In this document: positions 32,500 through 44,299 of the stretch, piece after piece
Numbering within the stretch: position 1 is the first letter of the stretch
How the letters are laid out: every line of letters begins with the position of its first letter
Source of the DNA: Nemertoderma westbladi
Lineage: Eukaryota > Xenacoelomorpha > Nemertodermatida > Nemertodermatidae
Direction: 5' to 3'
Assembly (NCBI GenBank): GCA_032718475.1
Contig: JAUCBJ010008795.1
Location: 1-64,000, forward strand
Length of the DNA: 64,000 nucleotides
Translations under genes and position numbers: made by a program
The notes under the pieces: generated by a model
Seen by the model: the letters and a program-made list of their open reading frames with translations, nothing else
Databases searched by the model: none
What the model was told of the DNA's origin: nothing

Positions 32500-34300
32500 T
32501 CATGGGATAAAATAATTATTTATTGCATGGGGAAAAAAGTAGAACTTTTTTCACTATTCTAGAGGCATTTTATTTACCGACGGTCAGCGAGGTTAATAAA
32601 GGGTCGAGAGAATATTGAAAAAAAATGTTCTACGTTTTTTTCCTATGTAATACGTAATTTTATTTTTAAATTGGTACATTTTTGTTGCTTACAGTAATTC
32701 TTTAATAAAACGTACAGCGATATAGTGTTACAAAATAAATTGAACTGTAGTATTTTACTTTATTGCTTCCATAGTTACTGCAATTCAAATTACTGTACTC
32801 TTTAACTCCTGATGCTGCCTTATACTTAATAATAATAATATAATTAATATATTTATTATATAATAATAATGCCTTATTACTCAATGTTAAATAATTTACT
32901 GCTCAATTGAATATTTGTTACGTAACTAGAGAGCCGCTTAACAACATAAACCAATATTGGATATTTAGTTCCGTTTTGGAGAACGCCGCGCAGGCACTAA
33001 ATTTACCATAACTTTTGAGTGTGTGAATGGATTTTGCTCAAATTACGTGCAAACCATTACTACGTCGATGCTCTTTCAACATATTTAATCAAATTTGAGA
33101 AATTCCACCAAAAATATTTTATTTTACTTTTTTTCGCCGTGAAATAAAGTAAAATCAATGCAATACTATGGGCTATTTTTTTTTTCCCTAGGTTACTTTT
33201 TCGTTCGAATTTAGACCAGAATCAGGAGAAAACGCACTTTTTTTCCATAGGGAAAAAGTAACCCATAGGATTGCATTGATTTTACTTTTTTTCTCGGCGA
33301 AAAAAGTAAATTATAATTATTTATTACATGGGAAAAAAAGTAGAACATTTTATTCATTATTCTCGAGGCATTTTATTTACCGAGCGTCAGCGAGGTTAAT
33401 AAAGGGTCGAGAGAATATTGAAAAAAAAATGGATCTACGTTTTTTTTCCCTGTAATACGTAATTTTATTCTTAAATTGGTACTTGTTTGTTGCTAAACTC
33501 TCTAATAAAACATATCGATATACTACAGTACAGTAGTGTTACAAAATTAATTGAACTGTAGTATTTAACTATATTGCTTCCATAGTTACTGCGATTCATA
33601 TTATTGTACTCTTCAACTCCTGATGCTGCCTTACTCAATGTTAAATAATTTAGTGTTCTCGAATATTTATTACGTAACTAGATAGCCGCTTAACAACATA
33701 AACCTATATTGGATATTATGTTCCGTTTAGGGGTACGGCTTGCAGACTCTAAAGTTGCAATAAACTTTTGAGTGTGTGAATGGATTTTGTTCAAATTACT
33801 TGCAAACCTTTTCTACGCCGATGTTCTTTCAATATATGTAATAAAATATAAGAAATTTCACCAAAAATATTTTACTTTACTTTTTTCGCCAGGAAAAGGG
33901 TTACTTTTTTCCCTAGGGAAAAAAAGTGAAACTTTTTCTCCCGATTATGGGGTATATTCGAGCGAAAAAGTAACAATTTAAAAATAAAAATATAGTTTTG
34001 CTAGAATTTCTGAAATTTTGTTAAATGTGTCCAAAGAGCATTGACGTAGAAAAGGTTTGCACGTAATTTGAGCAAAATCCATGCCCGCACTCAGGAGTTA
34101 TGGCAAATTTAGTGTCTGCTCAGCGAACTCTAAAAAGGAACTCAATATCCATTATTGGTTTGTGTTGTTAAGCGACTCTCTAGTTATGTAATAAATATTC
34201 GAGAACACTAAATTATTTAGGAGTTAAAGAGTACAGTTATTTGAATTGCAGTAACTATGGAAGCAATATAGTAAAATACTATAGAGTTAAAGCTTTTGCG
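32500..34300. repeat. Nested direct and inverted repeats (foldback-type element)
   Basis: Three related segments are present. 32510-33140 and about 33312-33890 are direct copies (shared GCATTTTATTTACCGA, GGTCAGCGAGG-type, GTTAATAAAGGGTCGAGAG, ATTGCTTCCATAGTTACTG, CTCCTGATGCTGCCTTA and GAGTGTGTGAATGGATTTTG). About 33970-34290 is an inverted copy of the inner part (CAGTAACTATGGAAGCAAT, GCAAAATCCAT). Between the direct copies is a palindrome whose arms AAAATCAATGCAATACTATG (about 33150) and CATAGGATTGCATTGATTTT (about 33275) flank CCCTAGG/CCATAGGG sequence. There is no coding potential. It looks like a rearranged foldback transposon. Confidence 0.75.
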
Positions 34301-35459
34301 GCAAAAATGTGTCGTTATCGTGCTTGGCGTAGATCGACCGGTGATTTCTTTAGCCTCATCGGATGAATAAGACTAAATGCTTTGGTCACTCCAGCAGATG
34401 CTGTGGTTCTTTTAGCTGTTCAAGAATATTTAACTGCGAGTTATATGTTATACAAGTGTTAGTATCTAACTAGGGTTTAGAGTACAACACTTTCCTGAAA
34501 TTTAATTTAGTGTGCACGCAGTATTTTTGTGTTGTAAAGTGGTTAATAGGTCCGTTAGCGTAGGCTATGATAATTAACTTCTAGGTAAAGGACACTCCGG
34601 GTACATTTGTTTATAGTGTACACTATAAGCCGTCAGACGGTGGCATTTCCTTATCTGGACAACACAACGTATTGAATGCTACTTTATTAGTTTCAAAATT
34701 CCATAGTACACCCCGTAAGAACCAGAAATTCGAAGTTCTGGTTAGTAACAATCCTGTTAAAATTACCCTTAAAATTGTCCATGTAACTTTTGATTATTCT
34801 TTATTTAGAGATTGTGTACTGTAGTCTCAACCCTTTGTATATACTTAAGTAATTTAGTAGTGATAAGTAACTTAGTCAGTAAAAAATATTCTTATTTAGT
34901 GTCTAGTAACTCTCCATTAGGAGTGTTAACCATCTTTACTGTGACTTCTAAACTTAGAAATAATAACATCTATTTCAATATTGATTAAACCCACTATGGG
35001 TATATATATATTTTTTCTATTATAAATTAAATTTAATCATATTTATAAGCTCGTTAGGCCTGTTAAACAACAATTAGGTCATTATATATGCTGAGTCTAT
35101 TGCATAACTTCAGCAATATAGTAAAGGAAATAATTCCTGTAATCTGATATAATCAGCCATCATTTAATTATTGGTAATACCGGTATCTACAGTAAGCTTA
35201 TTATATATTTATAATTTAGGCTGGACACATATACTGGTACTTAGTGATTAATGATTAATGACTCTGCTGTAATACTGTTATATATACGAATATACCTGTA
35301 TACTATATAGTGTATACCGGTATTTAATAATTGTTATCTACCTATATTATATAATGTAGCAATATTAGTAACTATAGGACTGACAGTTGATACTGGTTAA
35401 TATTGGACTTGCTGTTAACTGTTGTGATAGTAATAGGCATTCAGCTACGATCTTAAATT
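34301..35459. other. A/T-rich stretch, no firm feature
   Basis: No ORF, RNA gene or repeat family is recognised. It would be the promoter and 5' UTR region if the small exon at 35460 is real. Confidence 0.5.
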
Positions 35460-35555
35460 ATGTCTGATCCTAAACATATACTGTCAGATAGCACCTTAGA
35501 ACAGACAGTCTGTGAACCAGATAGCAGTCTAGAAAGGACCCGAGCAAGGTCTAAG
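35460..35555 (+). CDS. Possible small first coding exon, 32 codons
   Basis: ATG with A at -3 opens a 32-codon frame (begins MSDPKHILSD, ends RTRARSK) that runs exactly to a strong donor, AAG|GTGGGT at 35556. Without splicing the frame stops at 35610-35612. The composition (Ser/Glu/Asp/Arg, no hydrophobic runs) looks protein-like. No downstream exon can be identified because LINE and LTR insertions follow. It may be the start of an unknown gene or a chance match. Confidence 0.25.
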
Positions 35556-35609
35556 GTGGGTAGGTGGGTGGGGTACCTACCATACATTGACAGCTGTAGT
35601 CTGTTTGAG

Positions 35610-36389
35610 TCATAAACTACCTTGGCCACAATACAGTAAGGCGGTGATCACTGGAGAAGGGTCAAAGTGTAAATGCATTACAGTCTTGTATAGAGCTCCT
35701 GTATTTCCTACGAAACAGAATATGGTCTATCTGGAACTTGTGACCACTGGGTCCACTATGTGTCCATAGTTTTCCAGTTCGCTTCTTTAGCTGGGTTCCA
35801 GCCAAAAACAATCCATTTCCAGAGATAAAATCCTGAAGATGGACGCAATTTCGGTTAACACTATTGCTATAGACCCAGGGCGATGTAGGTGATTGATGCA
35901 GACTTGCATTAAAGTCTCCCAGGAATGTTAAGAATGCATGCTGATCCACTCCATCAGTAGCTGCTTGTAGATTGTGGTAGAAATTTTCCACCTCCTCTAC
36001 AGGGGCAACACTAGATGGAGAGTAGAACACAATCAGAACCACCTTTGGAAACTTCTTAGCAAGTCTTCCAGAACATGAGAAGTGGCAACGGATGATGCGG
36101 GTAGAGATTTGGTCTATTTTGTCCAATGCTGCATGTGCAGTTGGATTCATCAATAGACCAATTCCACCATTGCCACTATCATCTGCTGACGCGAGGGCGA
36201 GTCGCCAACTGCCCCCATGTCCTTAATCAGAACCTCATCAGTCTGTCCAGTCTGCATTCGGTGCTCTTGAACACCCACTGCGATAAGAGAAAGCTTATCT
36301 GCCAAGGCAGTCAGCTCAACTTGTCGCATTGGGGACCCGAGTGTTAGTGTGTTTACTGAGGCTAGTCTAGTGACTTGCCTCAGATTCAC
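35610..36389 (-). pseudogene. LINE endonuclease fragment, part 2 (downstream of the LTR insertion)
   Basis: Reading from 36389 down, an APE-type endonuclease is seen: SVNTLTLGSPMRQVEL, VGVQEHRM, then (after a frameshift near 36220) GGIGLLMNP, FLGDFNA and IDHILFRR, and, past an in-frame stop at 35662, SDHRLTVLWPR. These are the conserved blocks of the LINE-encoded endonuclease that nicks target DNA. The order and style resemble RTE-type LINEs. A frameshift and stops make it dead. Reverse transcriptase does not follow; the RT fragment at 5201-5713 could be from the same family. Confidence 0.8.
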
Positions 36390-36963
36390 TGTGACGGGAT
36401 CATGGGATCCCGACCGGTTTATTAAGTTACGCGTCGCCGTGTTGTTGAGAATAGGAAAATAGTTTGTTGTTGCTTTGATATTTGTTATAGATATACAAAA
36501 TGGATAATATATGACAGAACAGTTCACAGAATAATATGATAGCAGTATGCAGTATAATAATTGATATGATGTAGTGACGGTGACGGTGCGAAATGTCACC
36601 GGTCTGCACTGAGTGACTGAGTAAACTGAACGACTGACCGGTAATGAGATATAATATTGTATGTCTAATTATGGCTACACTACTTTGGCCCTCGTTCAGT
36701 GGATGCTTTCCGCTCCCATTGGTTGATAACCTACTTCACGCCTCTCACCTCTGTGGGAGTGTTTCCCCCCCCCCCCCCCCGCTGTTGGTTATCTGCCCTC
36801 TCGAGGTGGTTTGACCTCTAACCTCCCTTTGTGTGGCTTTTGGGGTGTATGTTGTCCCGTTATTGGGTGTGATACGAGATTGATTGTTATTAATCTCGTA
36901 TCTCCAATATTGCTGAAAAGGGCGCCACTTGGGGGTAATGAGGCGGAATTGAATCCGCTCACA
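36390..36963 (-). mobile_element. Probable solo LTR of the BEL/Pao family, inserted in a LINE
   Basis: A diverged inverted copy of the LTR at 13121-13774, with matching ends (TGTGAGCGGATTCAATTCC at the 36963 end, GATCCCGTCACA at the 36390 end). Shared inner blocks include GTGCAGACCGGTGACA, GGAAAGCATCC, AAACACTCCCA and GGTTAGAGGTCAAACCACCT. Flanking 5-bp sequences are GAGAA and GTGAA in LTR orientation, an imperfect target-site duplication. LINE coding sequence lies on both sides, so no internal retroelement region is attached. It also contains a C homopolymer at about 36764-36780. Confidence 0.75.
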
Positions 36964-37247
36964 TTCTCCAATGGATTTGTTGGTCGGGGTGTAACATGAG
37001 AGTAGCCTCCAACTCCAGAATCCCTCTCCCCCTCACAATCTGGCCTCCCTGGTGACCCAGGGTTTGGGCCAGAAAGGTCATCAGGAAAGGGACTCAAAGA
37101 ATTGTTGGCTACTCTCTCTCCAGTAGGGGGTGCGACAGTCAACGGGTCAGGAGACCTCCGCATTACTAATGTAATCCATAGCAGGGGTTGGGGTGTGCTT
37201 TTTGCGGAGTCAGCTCTCGGGGCAAATACCACACCTTGGTTTGCCAT
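36964..37247 (-). pseudogene. LINE ORF N-terminal fragment, part 1 (upstream of the LTR insertion)
   Basis: An open frame starting with a Met at 37247 runs into the LTR at 36963. It is rich in Pro/Ser/Gly (VAPPTGERVANNSLSPFPDD), typical of the weakly conserved N-terminus ahead of a LINE endonuclease. It is assigned to the LINE by its position and strand, adjoining the endonuclease across the LTR. Confidence 0.5.
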
Positions 37248-39320
37248 TCCACAGGGTGGGTGTCGCAGTGGAGTCAGATATGAGGCCCATCACCCATATC
37301 TACTCTGGCGCACATGACCCACCCACCATTGGCTGTGCAGCTCATCTGCTGGGTCATGCCCTGTACCCCTGCTGCGAGGTGCAGGTCGCAGTGAAGTGCA
37401 CTCTACTCCTGATCAGCCATTGGTAGATCACCACCTGCCTGGCCAGGCCATATACCCCTGTAGCCAAGTATATGGGTCCTTAATCCAGGACCAAGGGCGT
37501 CCTTATCCCAGAACGAAGGGGGTCGTACAGTAGTTACAGGACCAGATTTGCCCTAGTAAGAAGGTCTATGCAGCTACGGGTGGCACCTCCTTTATGCTGC
37601 ATGGAGGTGGCAAGTTTTCTTGATCAATGACCTAGAATATCTGACCTGACCTAAAAAAGAACAGGTTACAGTGAAAGGTTATTCTAACCAAAACAATAAA
37701 CGAGAGTCACGAACGCAGGTCACATATTCATCTTTGCTGTTGTCGGCAGTGGTTGTGGTCTGTCGGTTGTCGGCGTAGCGTTTACACCCTTTTCTGTGCC
37801 AAAGATGTGAGTTGTTAATTTCTGAATCAAGCGAATTTCTAAGTTCAGGATCTCAGCGCTAGTTGTTTTCGGGCTAGTACAGTAGTACTGTACTAAGCTA
37901 AGCAAGTTTACTGTTTTTAGTGTATATTCTAGATTTTGTAGTCTGTTATGATATGTGATCTGATTTTATCGACTGGTAATTTTCTGTGTATATTGGTGAT
38001 TTTAAAGAATGTAATTTTAATTAATTTTTAGTATAGGCTATATACCTGGTTATATCGACTGTGACTGTTGTGTAATTTTCTGTGTATATTGTAATTTTAT
38101 TACTGTGGGCTCTAGAAGCCTTTTTTGATTAAGAACACTAATTTATTTTAACTATTTAATTATCATAACTTGTTTTTTATGTTTCAATTGTTTTATATAA
38201 TGTTTTTGTCGTTATTTTTGTGGCGGTCACAGTAGAAAGGGACCTACTGTATTGCCATACAGTATTTGTCAAATTTTATTTTATTGGCTTTTTAGATGCA
38301 TCATTTTTTTGGATGCACAGCTCTGTCAGTTCTCGAGTTATGGGACAAAGTATGTGGCAAGGTTTAGTTGAGCGGAAAAAATTTGGAAAAATTGAAAAAT
38401 CACTTATAAGTTCAAGTATTTGTTGATGTTTCTAAATTTTATTGTTTTTTTCGATATTAAAATGTGCCACTGTACACAACCAACTTAAAATAAAAAAAAA
38501 ATTTTATTTGAATGTTTATTTTTTTCTGAAATGCTATACATTTCAGGGACTTCGCGCAGCACGTGAGTGGTTCAATCTTGAAAATATTTGAAAATTTTGG
38601 ATTTTCGCGATTGTCAATATAATTATATAACTATCTACCATTATTATTATCAGTATTATCGATATCAACAAGCTCCTCAAGTTGTTCCAGATCTGCTAAT
38701 GCATTATATTCAGTTGAAGAATTAAATGACATTTCCATAATATAAGATAAGAGTTACAGAAATATAGCCTAAATAAACACTAGTAAAACCCAAAACAGAT
38801 AAGATAATAAAATCTAATTTGAATTTCCCTCATAACAAGATTTTTATCAGCTGATTTATTGCAAAAAAAATGTCCAATTGTGTCCGCCACAGCATGGTCG
38901 GCGGTAATGGTCGCAACTCGCAATACTTAATTTCTACCGGTACTACGACAACTACGGTAACTACGGAACTACTGTTTGTCTTTCTTTTGGTGTGTGTGTA
39001 CGAGTTCCATAAGCATTAGCCTTCTTATACCCTAAACTTTTAAACATTAAAAAGTAGGCCTACTGCAGTACATTGCACTGATTGCAGTACTGCAGTATTG
39101 CTGGTGGTGGCTTACCGGTAGCGGTAACGTTTAGGCCTAGCGCATCTCGCCTAGGCATAGTGTGTAGGCTACCTCCTTGGCCTTGCCTCCACTTCTATTA
39201 CTGCTGTTGGCTGTATTGTATTACTGTCAGGCAGTACTTGCAGACTACGTAGTTCTAAGTAGCATCGTTACGGTACCTGCCAGTGCGTGGGTGCCGGGTG
39301 GCGGTATTCTAGAATCTGAA
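37248..39320. other. Intergenic stretch upstream of DHX38
   Basis: No confident gene. The region 37248-37620 is GC-richer and may be further LINE 5' sequence. 37620-38880 is A/T-rich. GGGACTTCGCGCAGCACG at 38546-38563 is a one-sided remnant of the MITE family seen at 2203 and 7955. The last 400 bp, with CTGCAGTAC and ACCGGTA palindromes, should contain the DHX38 promoter and 5' UTR. Confidence 0.5.
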
Positions 39321-40229
39321 ATGTCGAACCTTTCATTTTCAATCAACGAAGACTCTAAAGCTGAGGTTCTCAAAGGAACTATAGATGGGGATCAAATCGG
39401 AGGTTTAATCCTAAAAAAACAGCCGAACAAACTACTTGACGATCATCACTTGTTCCGGATTCCGGGACCGCCGGTGACGGCCAGATCGTCCCTGCTCGGC
39501 CTCGATGTACTAGCGGCGCAGAAACGCATAGACAACGCGGAAACGCAGATTCCTAGAACCAACGGGGAAAGCTTCAAACAACTCGCTGACAGTTCCAGAA
39601 CGTACAGGAAACCTCGCGTAGAAACTCCTACCCATGTAGGCGGAGTTTCCAGAGAGTGGACCGAGAAATCAAGAGAAAGAAAACGGGAAGCGAAACGACG
39701 AAAACTTGCGGGAATCACAGCGGCGAGTAAACCCGATAAACACAGCAGTAGTCATAGTAACACGGACTGGGACGACGAAACACCGCGGTACATTCGGTCT
39801 CCAACGACGCCTGGTCGTTCCGGCAGGGTAACGCCGGGTACGGGAACGCTATCCCGAAGTAAATGGGACGACGACGAGATGTCGGGATCGGGACGCCGGT
39901 GGGAGAAGGAGGGAACTCCCCGGGGGTCGGAACGGAGCCGTTCCAGCCGTTCCGATCGGCCCTCTGATCGTTCCCACCGCCGTTCTCACCGTTCTGATAG
40001 GCCCTCCTCTCACCGTTCGGGTTATCAGTCTTCCTCTCATTCTCACAGTTTCACTCCGACCTACAAGGATAACTCCTGGGCCAAGTCAAGACTGGAGAAA
40101 GGGAGTACTGACCGGGAGTGGGAAGAGGAACAGCGTAGAATGGACAGGGAGTGGTACACGATAGACGAGGGAGATCGTAATCCCTTCGCTAATATGTCCA
40201 GCGAGTACATCAGGAAGAAAGAGGAACAG
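39321..40229 (+). CDS. DHX38: DHX38/PRP16 pre-mRNA-splicing helicase, first coding exon (partial gene)
   Basis: 303 codons up to the donor CAG|GTTAGG, phase 0. The protein matches the N-terminal domain of animal DHX38: an IGGLILKK block near the start, SLLGLDVLAAQKR, RVETPTHVGGVSREWTEKSRER, a long Arg/Ser/Asp-rich region, then EEEQRRMDREWYTIDEG and SSEYIRKKEEQ. PRP16 is the DEAH-box ATPase that remodels the spliceosome after the first transesterification and proofreads splice sites. This exon carries the regulatory N-terminus; the helicase core is beyond the window. The start at 39321 is preferred over the upstream in-frame ATG (39177) because family similarity begins after it and the upstream 48 codons look like 5' UTR. 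The intron that follows is the 40-bp array. Confidence 0.9.
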
Positions 40230-40241
40230 GTTAGGTGTTAT
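40230..40241 (+). promoter_or_regulatory. 5' splice site of DHX38 intron 1
   Basis: CAG|GTTAGG at the end of the exon; the frame after it stops at 40272-40274, so splicing is needed. The same sequence with its flanks is the unit of the tandem array that follows, so the authentic donor is the first of hundreds of near-identical ones. Confidence 0.8.
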
Positions 40242-43200
40242 TGTCCTGTGAGTACATCAGGAGGAACAGGTTAGGTGTTATTGTCCAGTGAGTAGGCCTA
40301 CATCATGAGGAACAGGTTAGGTGTTATTGTCCAGTGAGTAGGCCTACATCATGAGGGACAGGTTAGGTGTTATTGTCCAGGGAGTACATCATGAGGGACA
40401 GGTTAGGTGTTCTTGTCCAGTGAGTACATCAGGAGGAACAGGTTAGGTGTTCATGTCCAGTGAGTACATCAGGAGGAACAGGTTAGGTGTTATTGTCCAG
40501 TGAGTACATCAGGAGGATCAGGTTAGGTGTTATTGTCCAGTGAGTACATCAGGAGGAACAGGTTAGGTGTTATTGTCCAGGGAGTACATCATGAGGAACA
40601 GGTTAGGTGTTCTTGTAAAGTGATTACATCAGGAGGAACAGATTAGGTGTTATTGTCCAGGGAGTACATCATGAGGAACAGGTTAGGTGTTATTGTCCAG
40701 GGAGTACATCAGTAGGAACAGGTTAGGTGTTATTGTGCAGTGAGTACATCATGAGGAACAGGTTAGGTGTTATTGTCCTGTGAGTACATCAGGAGGAACA
40801 GGTTAGGTGTTATTGTCCAGTGAGTACATCATGAGGAACAGGTTAGGTGTTATTGTGCAGTGAGTGCATCATGAGGAACAGGTTAGGTGTTATTGTCCTA
40901 TGAGTACATCAGTAGGTAGGAACAGGTTAGGTGTTATTGTACAGTGAGTACATCAGTAGGAACAGGTGAGGTGTTATTGTACAGGGAGTACATCAGGAGG
41001 AACAGGTTAGGTGTTATTGTCCAGTGAGTACATCAGGAGGAACAGGTTAGGTGTTATTGTCCAGTGAGTACATCATGAGGAACAGGTTAGGTGTTATTGT
41101 GCAGTGAGTGCATCATGAGGAACAGGTTAGGTGTTATTGTCCTATGAGTACATCAGTAGGTAGGAACAGGTTAGGTGTTATTGTACAGTGAGTACATCAG
41201 TAGGAACAGGTGAGGTGTTACTGTCCAGTGAGTACATCAGTAGGAACAGGTTAGGTGTTATTGTGCAGTGAGTACATCATGAGGAACAGGTTAGGTGTTA
41301 TTGTCCTGTGAGTACATCAGTAGGAACAGGTTAGGTGTTAATGTGCAGTGAGTACATCATGAGGAACAGGTTAGGTGTTATTGTCCAGTGAGTACATCAT
41401 GAGGAACAGGTTAGGTGTTATTGTCCAGGGAGTACATCATGAGGAACAGGTTAGGTGTTATTGTGCAGTGAGTGCATCATGAGGAACAGGTTAGGTGTTA
41501 TTGTCCTATGAGTACATCAGTAGGTAGGAACAGGTTAGGTGTTATTGTACAGTGAGTACATCAGTAGGAACAGGTGAGGTGTTACTGTCCAGTGAGTACA
41601 TCAGTAGGAACAGGTTAGGTGTTATTGTGCAGTGAGTACATCATGAGGAACAGGTTAGGTGTTATTGTCCAGTGAGTACATCATGAGGAACAGGTTAGGT
41701 GTTATTGTCCTGTGAGTACATCAGTAGGAACAGGTTAGGTGTTAATGTGCAGTGAGTACATCATGAGGAACAGGTTAGGTGTTATTGTGCAGTGAGTGCA
41801 TCATGAGGAACAGGTTAGGTGTTATTGTCCTATGAGTACATCAGTAGGTAGGAACAGGTTAGGTGTTATTGTACAGTGAGTACATCAGTAGGAACAGGTG
41901 AGGTGTTACTGTCCAGTGAGTACATCAGTAGGAACAGGTTAGGTGTTATTGTGCAGTGAGTACATCATGAGGAACAGGTTAGGTGTTATTGTCCAGTGAG
42001 TACATCATGAGGAACAGGTTAGGTGTTATTGTCCTGTGAGTACATCAGTAGGAACAGGTTAGGTGTTAATGTGCAGTGAGTACATCATGAGGAACAGGTT
42101 AGGTGTTATTGTCCAGTGAGTACATCATGAGGAACAGGTTAGGTGTTATTGTCCAGGGAGTACATCATGAGGGACATGTTAGGTGTTATTGTCCTGTGAG
42201 TACATCAGTAGGAACAGCTTAGGTGTTATTGCCTGTGAGTACATCAGTAGGAACAGGTTAGGTGTTATTGTACATTGATTACATCAGGAGGAACAGGTTA
42301 GGTGTTATTGTCCTGTGAGTACATCAGTAGGAACAGCTTAGGTGTTGTCCTGTGAGTACATCAGTAGGAACAGGTTAGGTGTTATTGTACATTGAGTACA
42401 TCATGAGGAACAGGTTATGTGTTATTGTCCTGTGAGTACATCAGTAGGAACAGGTTAGGTATTATTGTCCTGTGAGTACATCAGTAGGAACAGGTTAGGT
42501 GTTATTGTACAGTGAGTACATCAGGAGGAACAGGTTAGGTGTTATTGTCCTGTGAGTACATCAGGAGGAACAGGTTAGGTGTTATTGCCCAGTGAGTACA
42601 TCAGTAGGAACAGGTTAGGTGTTATTGTCCAGTTAGTACATCAGTAGGAACAGGTTAGGTGTTATTGTCCAGTGAGTACATCAGGAGGAACAGGTTAGGT
42701 GTTATTGCCCAGTGAGTACATCAGTAGGAACAGGTTAGGTGTTATTGTCCTGTGAGTACATCAGTAGGAACAGGTTAGGTGTTATTGTACATTGAGTACA
42801 TCAGGCGGAACAGGTTAGGTGTTATTGTCCTGTGAGTACATCAGGAGGAACAGGTTAGGTGTTATTGCCCAGTGAGTACATCAGTAGGAACAGGTTAGGT
42901 GTTACTGTCCTGTGAGTACATCATGAGGAACAGGTTATGTGTTATTGTCCTGTGAGTACATCAGTAGGAACAGGTTAGGTATTATTGTCCTGTGAGTACA
43001 TCAGTAGGAACAGAACAGGTTAGGTGTTATTGTCCTGTGAGTACATCAGTAGGAACAGGTTAGGTATTATTGTCCTGTGAGTACATCAGTAGGAACAGGT
43101 TAGGTGTTATTGTACAGTGAATACATCAGGAGGAACAGGTTAGGTGTTATTGTCCTGTGAGTACATCAGGAGGAAAAGGTTGTAGGTGTTATTGTCCAGG

Positions 43201-44299
43201 GAGTACATCATGAGGAACAGGTTAGGTGTTATTGTACAGGGAGTACATCAGGAGGAACAGGTTAGGTGTTATTGTACAGGGAGTACATCATGAGGAACAG
43301 GTTAGGTGTTATTGTCCAGTGAGTACATCAGGAGGAACAGGTTAGGTGTTACTGTCCTGTGAGTACATCAGTAGGAACAGGTTAGGTGTTATTGTACAGG
43401 GAGTACATCATGAGGAACAGGTTAGGTGTAATTGTCCAGTGAGTACATCAGGAGGAACAGGTTAGGTGTTATTGTACAGGGAGTACATCATGAGGAACAG
43501 GTTAGGTGTAATTGTCCAGTGAGTACATCAGTAGGAACAGGTTAGGTGTTATTGTACAGTGAATACATCAGGAGGAACAGGTTAGGTGTTATTGTCCTGT
43601 GAGTACATCAGGAGGAAAAGGTTGTAGGTGTTATTGTCCAGGGAGTACATCATGAGGAACAGGTTAGGTGTTATTGTCCAGGGAGTACATCAGGAGGAAC
43701 AGGTTAGGTGTTATTGTACAGGGAGTACATCATGAGGAACAGGTTAGGTGTTATTGTCCAGTGAGTACATCAGGAGGAACAGGTTAGGTGTTACTGTCCT
43801 GTGAGTACATCAGTAGGAACAGGTTAGGTGTTATTGTACAGGGAGTACATCATGAGGAACAGGTTAGGTGTAATTGTCCAGTGAGTACATCAGGAGGAAC
43901 AGGTTAGGTGTTACTGTCCTGTGAGTACATCAGTAGGAACAGGTTAGGTGTTATTGTCCAGTGAGTACATCATGAGGAACAGGTTAGGTGTTATTGTCCA
44001 GTGAGTACATCAGGAGGAACAGGTTAGGTGTTATTGTCCAGTGAGTACATCAGGAGGAACAGGTTGGGTGTTACTGTCCTGTGAGTACATCAGTAGGATC
44101 AGGTTAGGTGTTATTGTCCAGTGAGTACATCATGAGGAACAGGTTAGGTGTTATTGTCCAGTGAGTACATCAGGAGGATCAGGTTAGGTGTTATTGTCCA
44201 GTGAGTACATCAGGAGGAACAGGTTAGGTGTTATTGTCCAGTGAGTACATCAGTAGGAACAGGTTAGGTGTTATTGTCCTGTGAGTACATCAGGAGGAT

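Noticed and set aside
38219-38891. Possible transposon with TGTGGCGGTCACAGT / TGTGGCGGACACAAT ends
   Set aside because: Only about 15 bp match, with no target duplication and no further inverted similarity inward. The match may be chance.
39177-39320. Apparent signal peptide (Leu-rich run) at the start of the DHX38 frame
   Set aside because: PRP16 is nuclear and family similarity starts after the internal Met at 39321, so the Leu-rich part is most likely translated 5' UTR.
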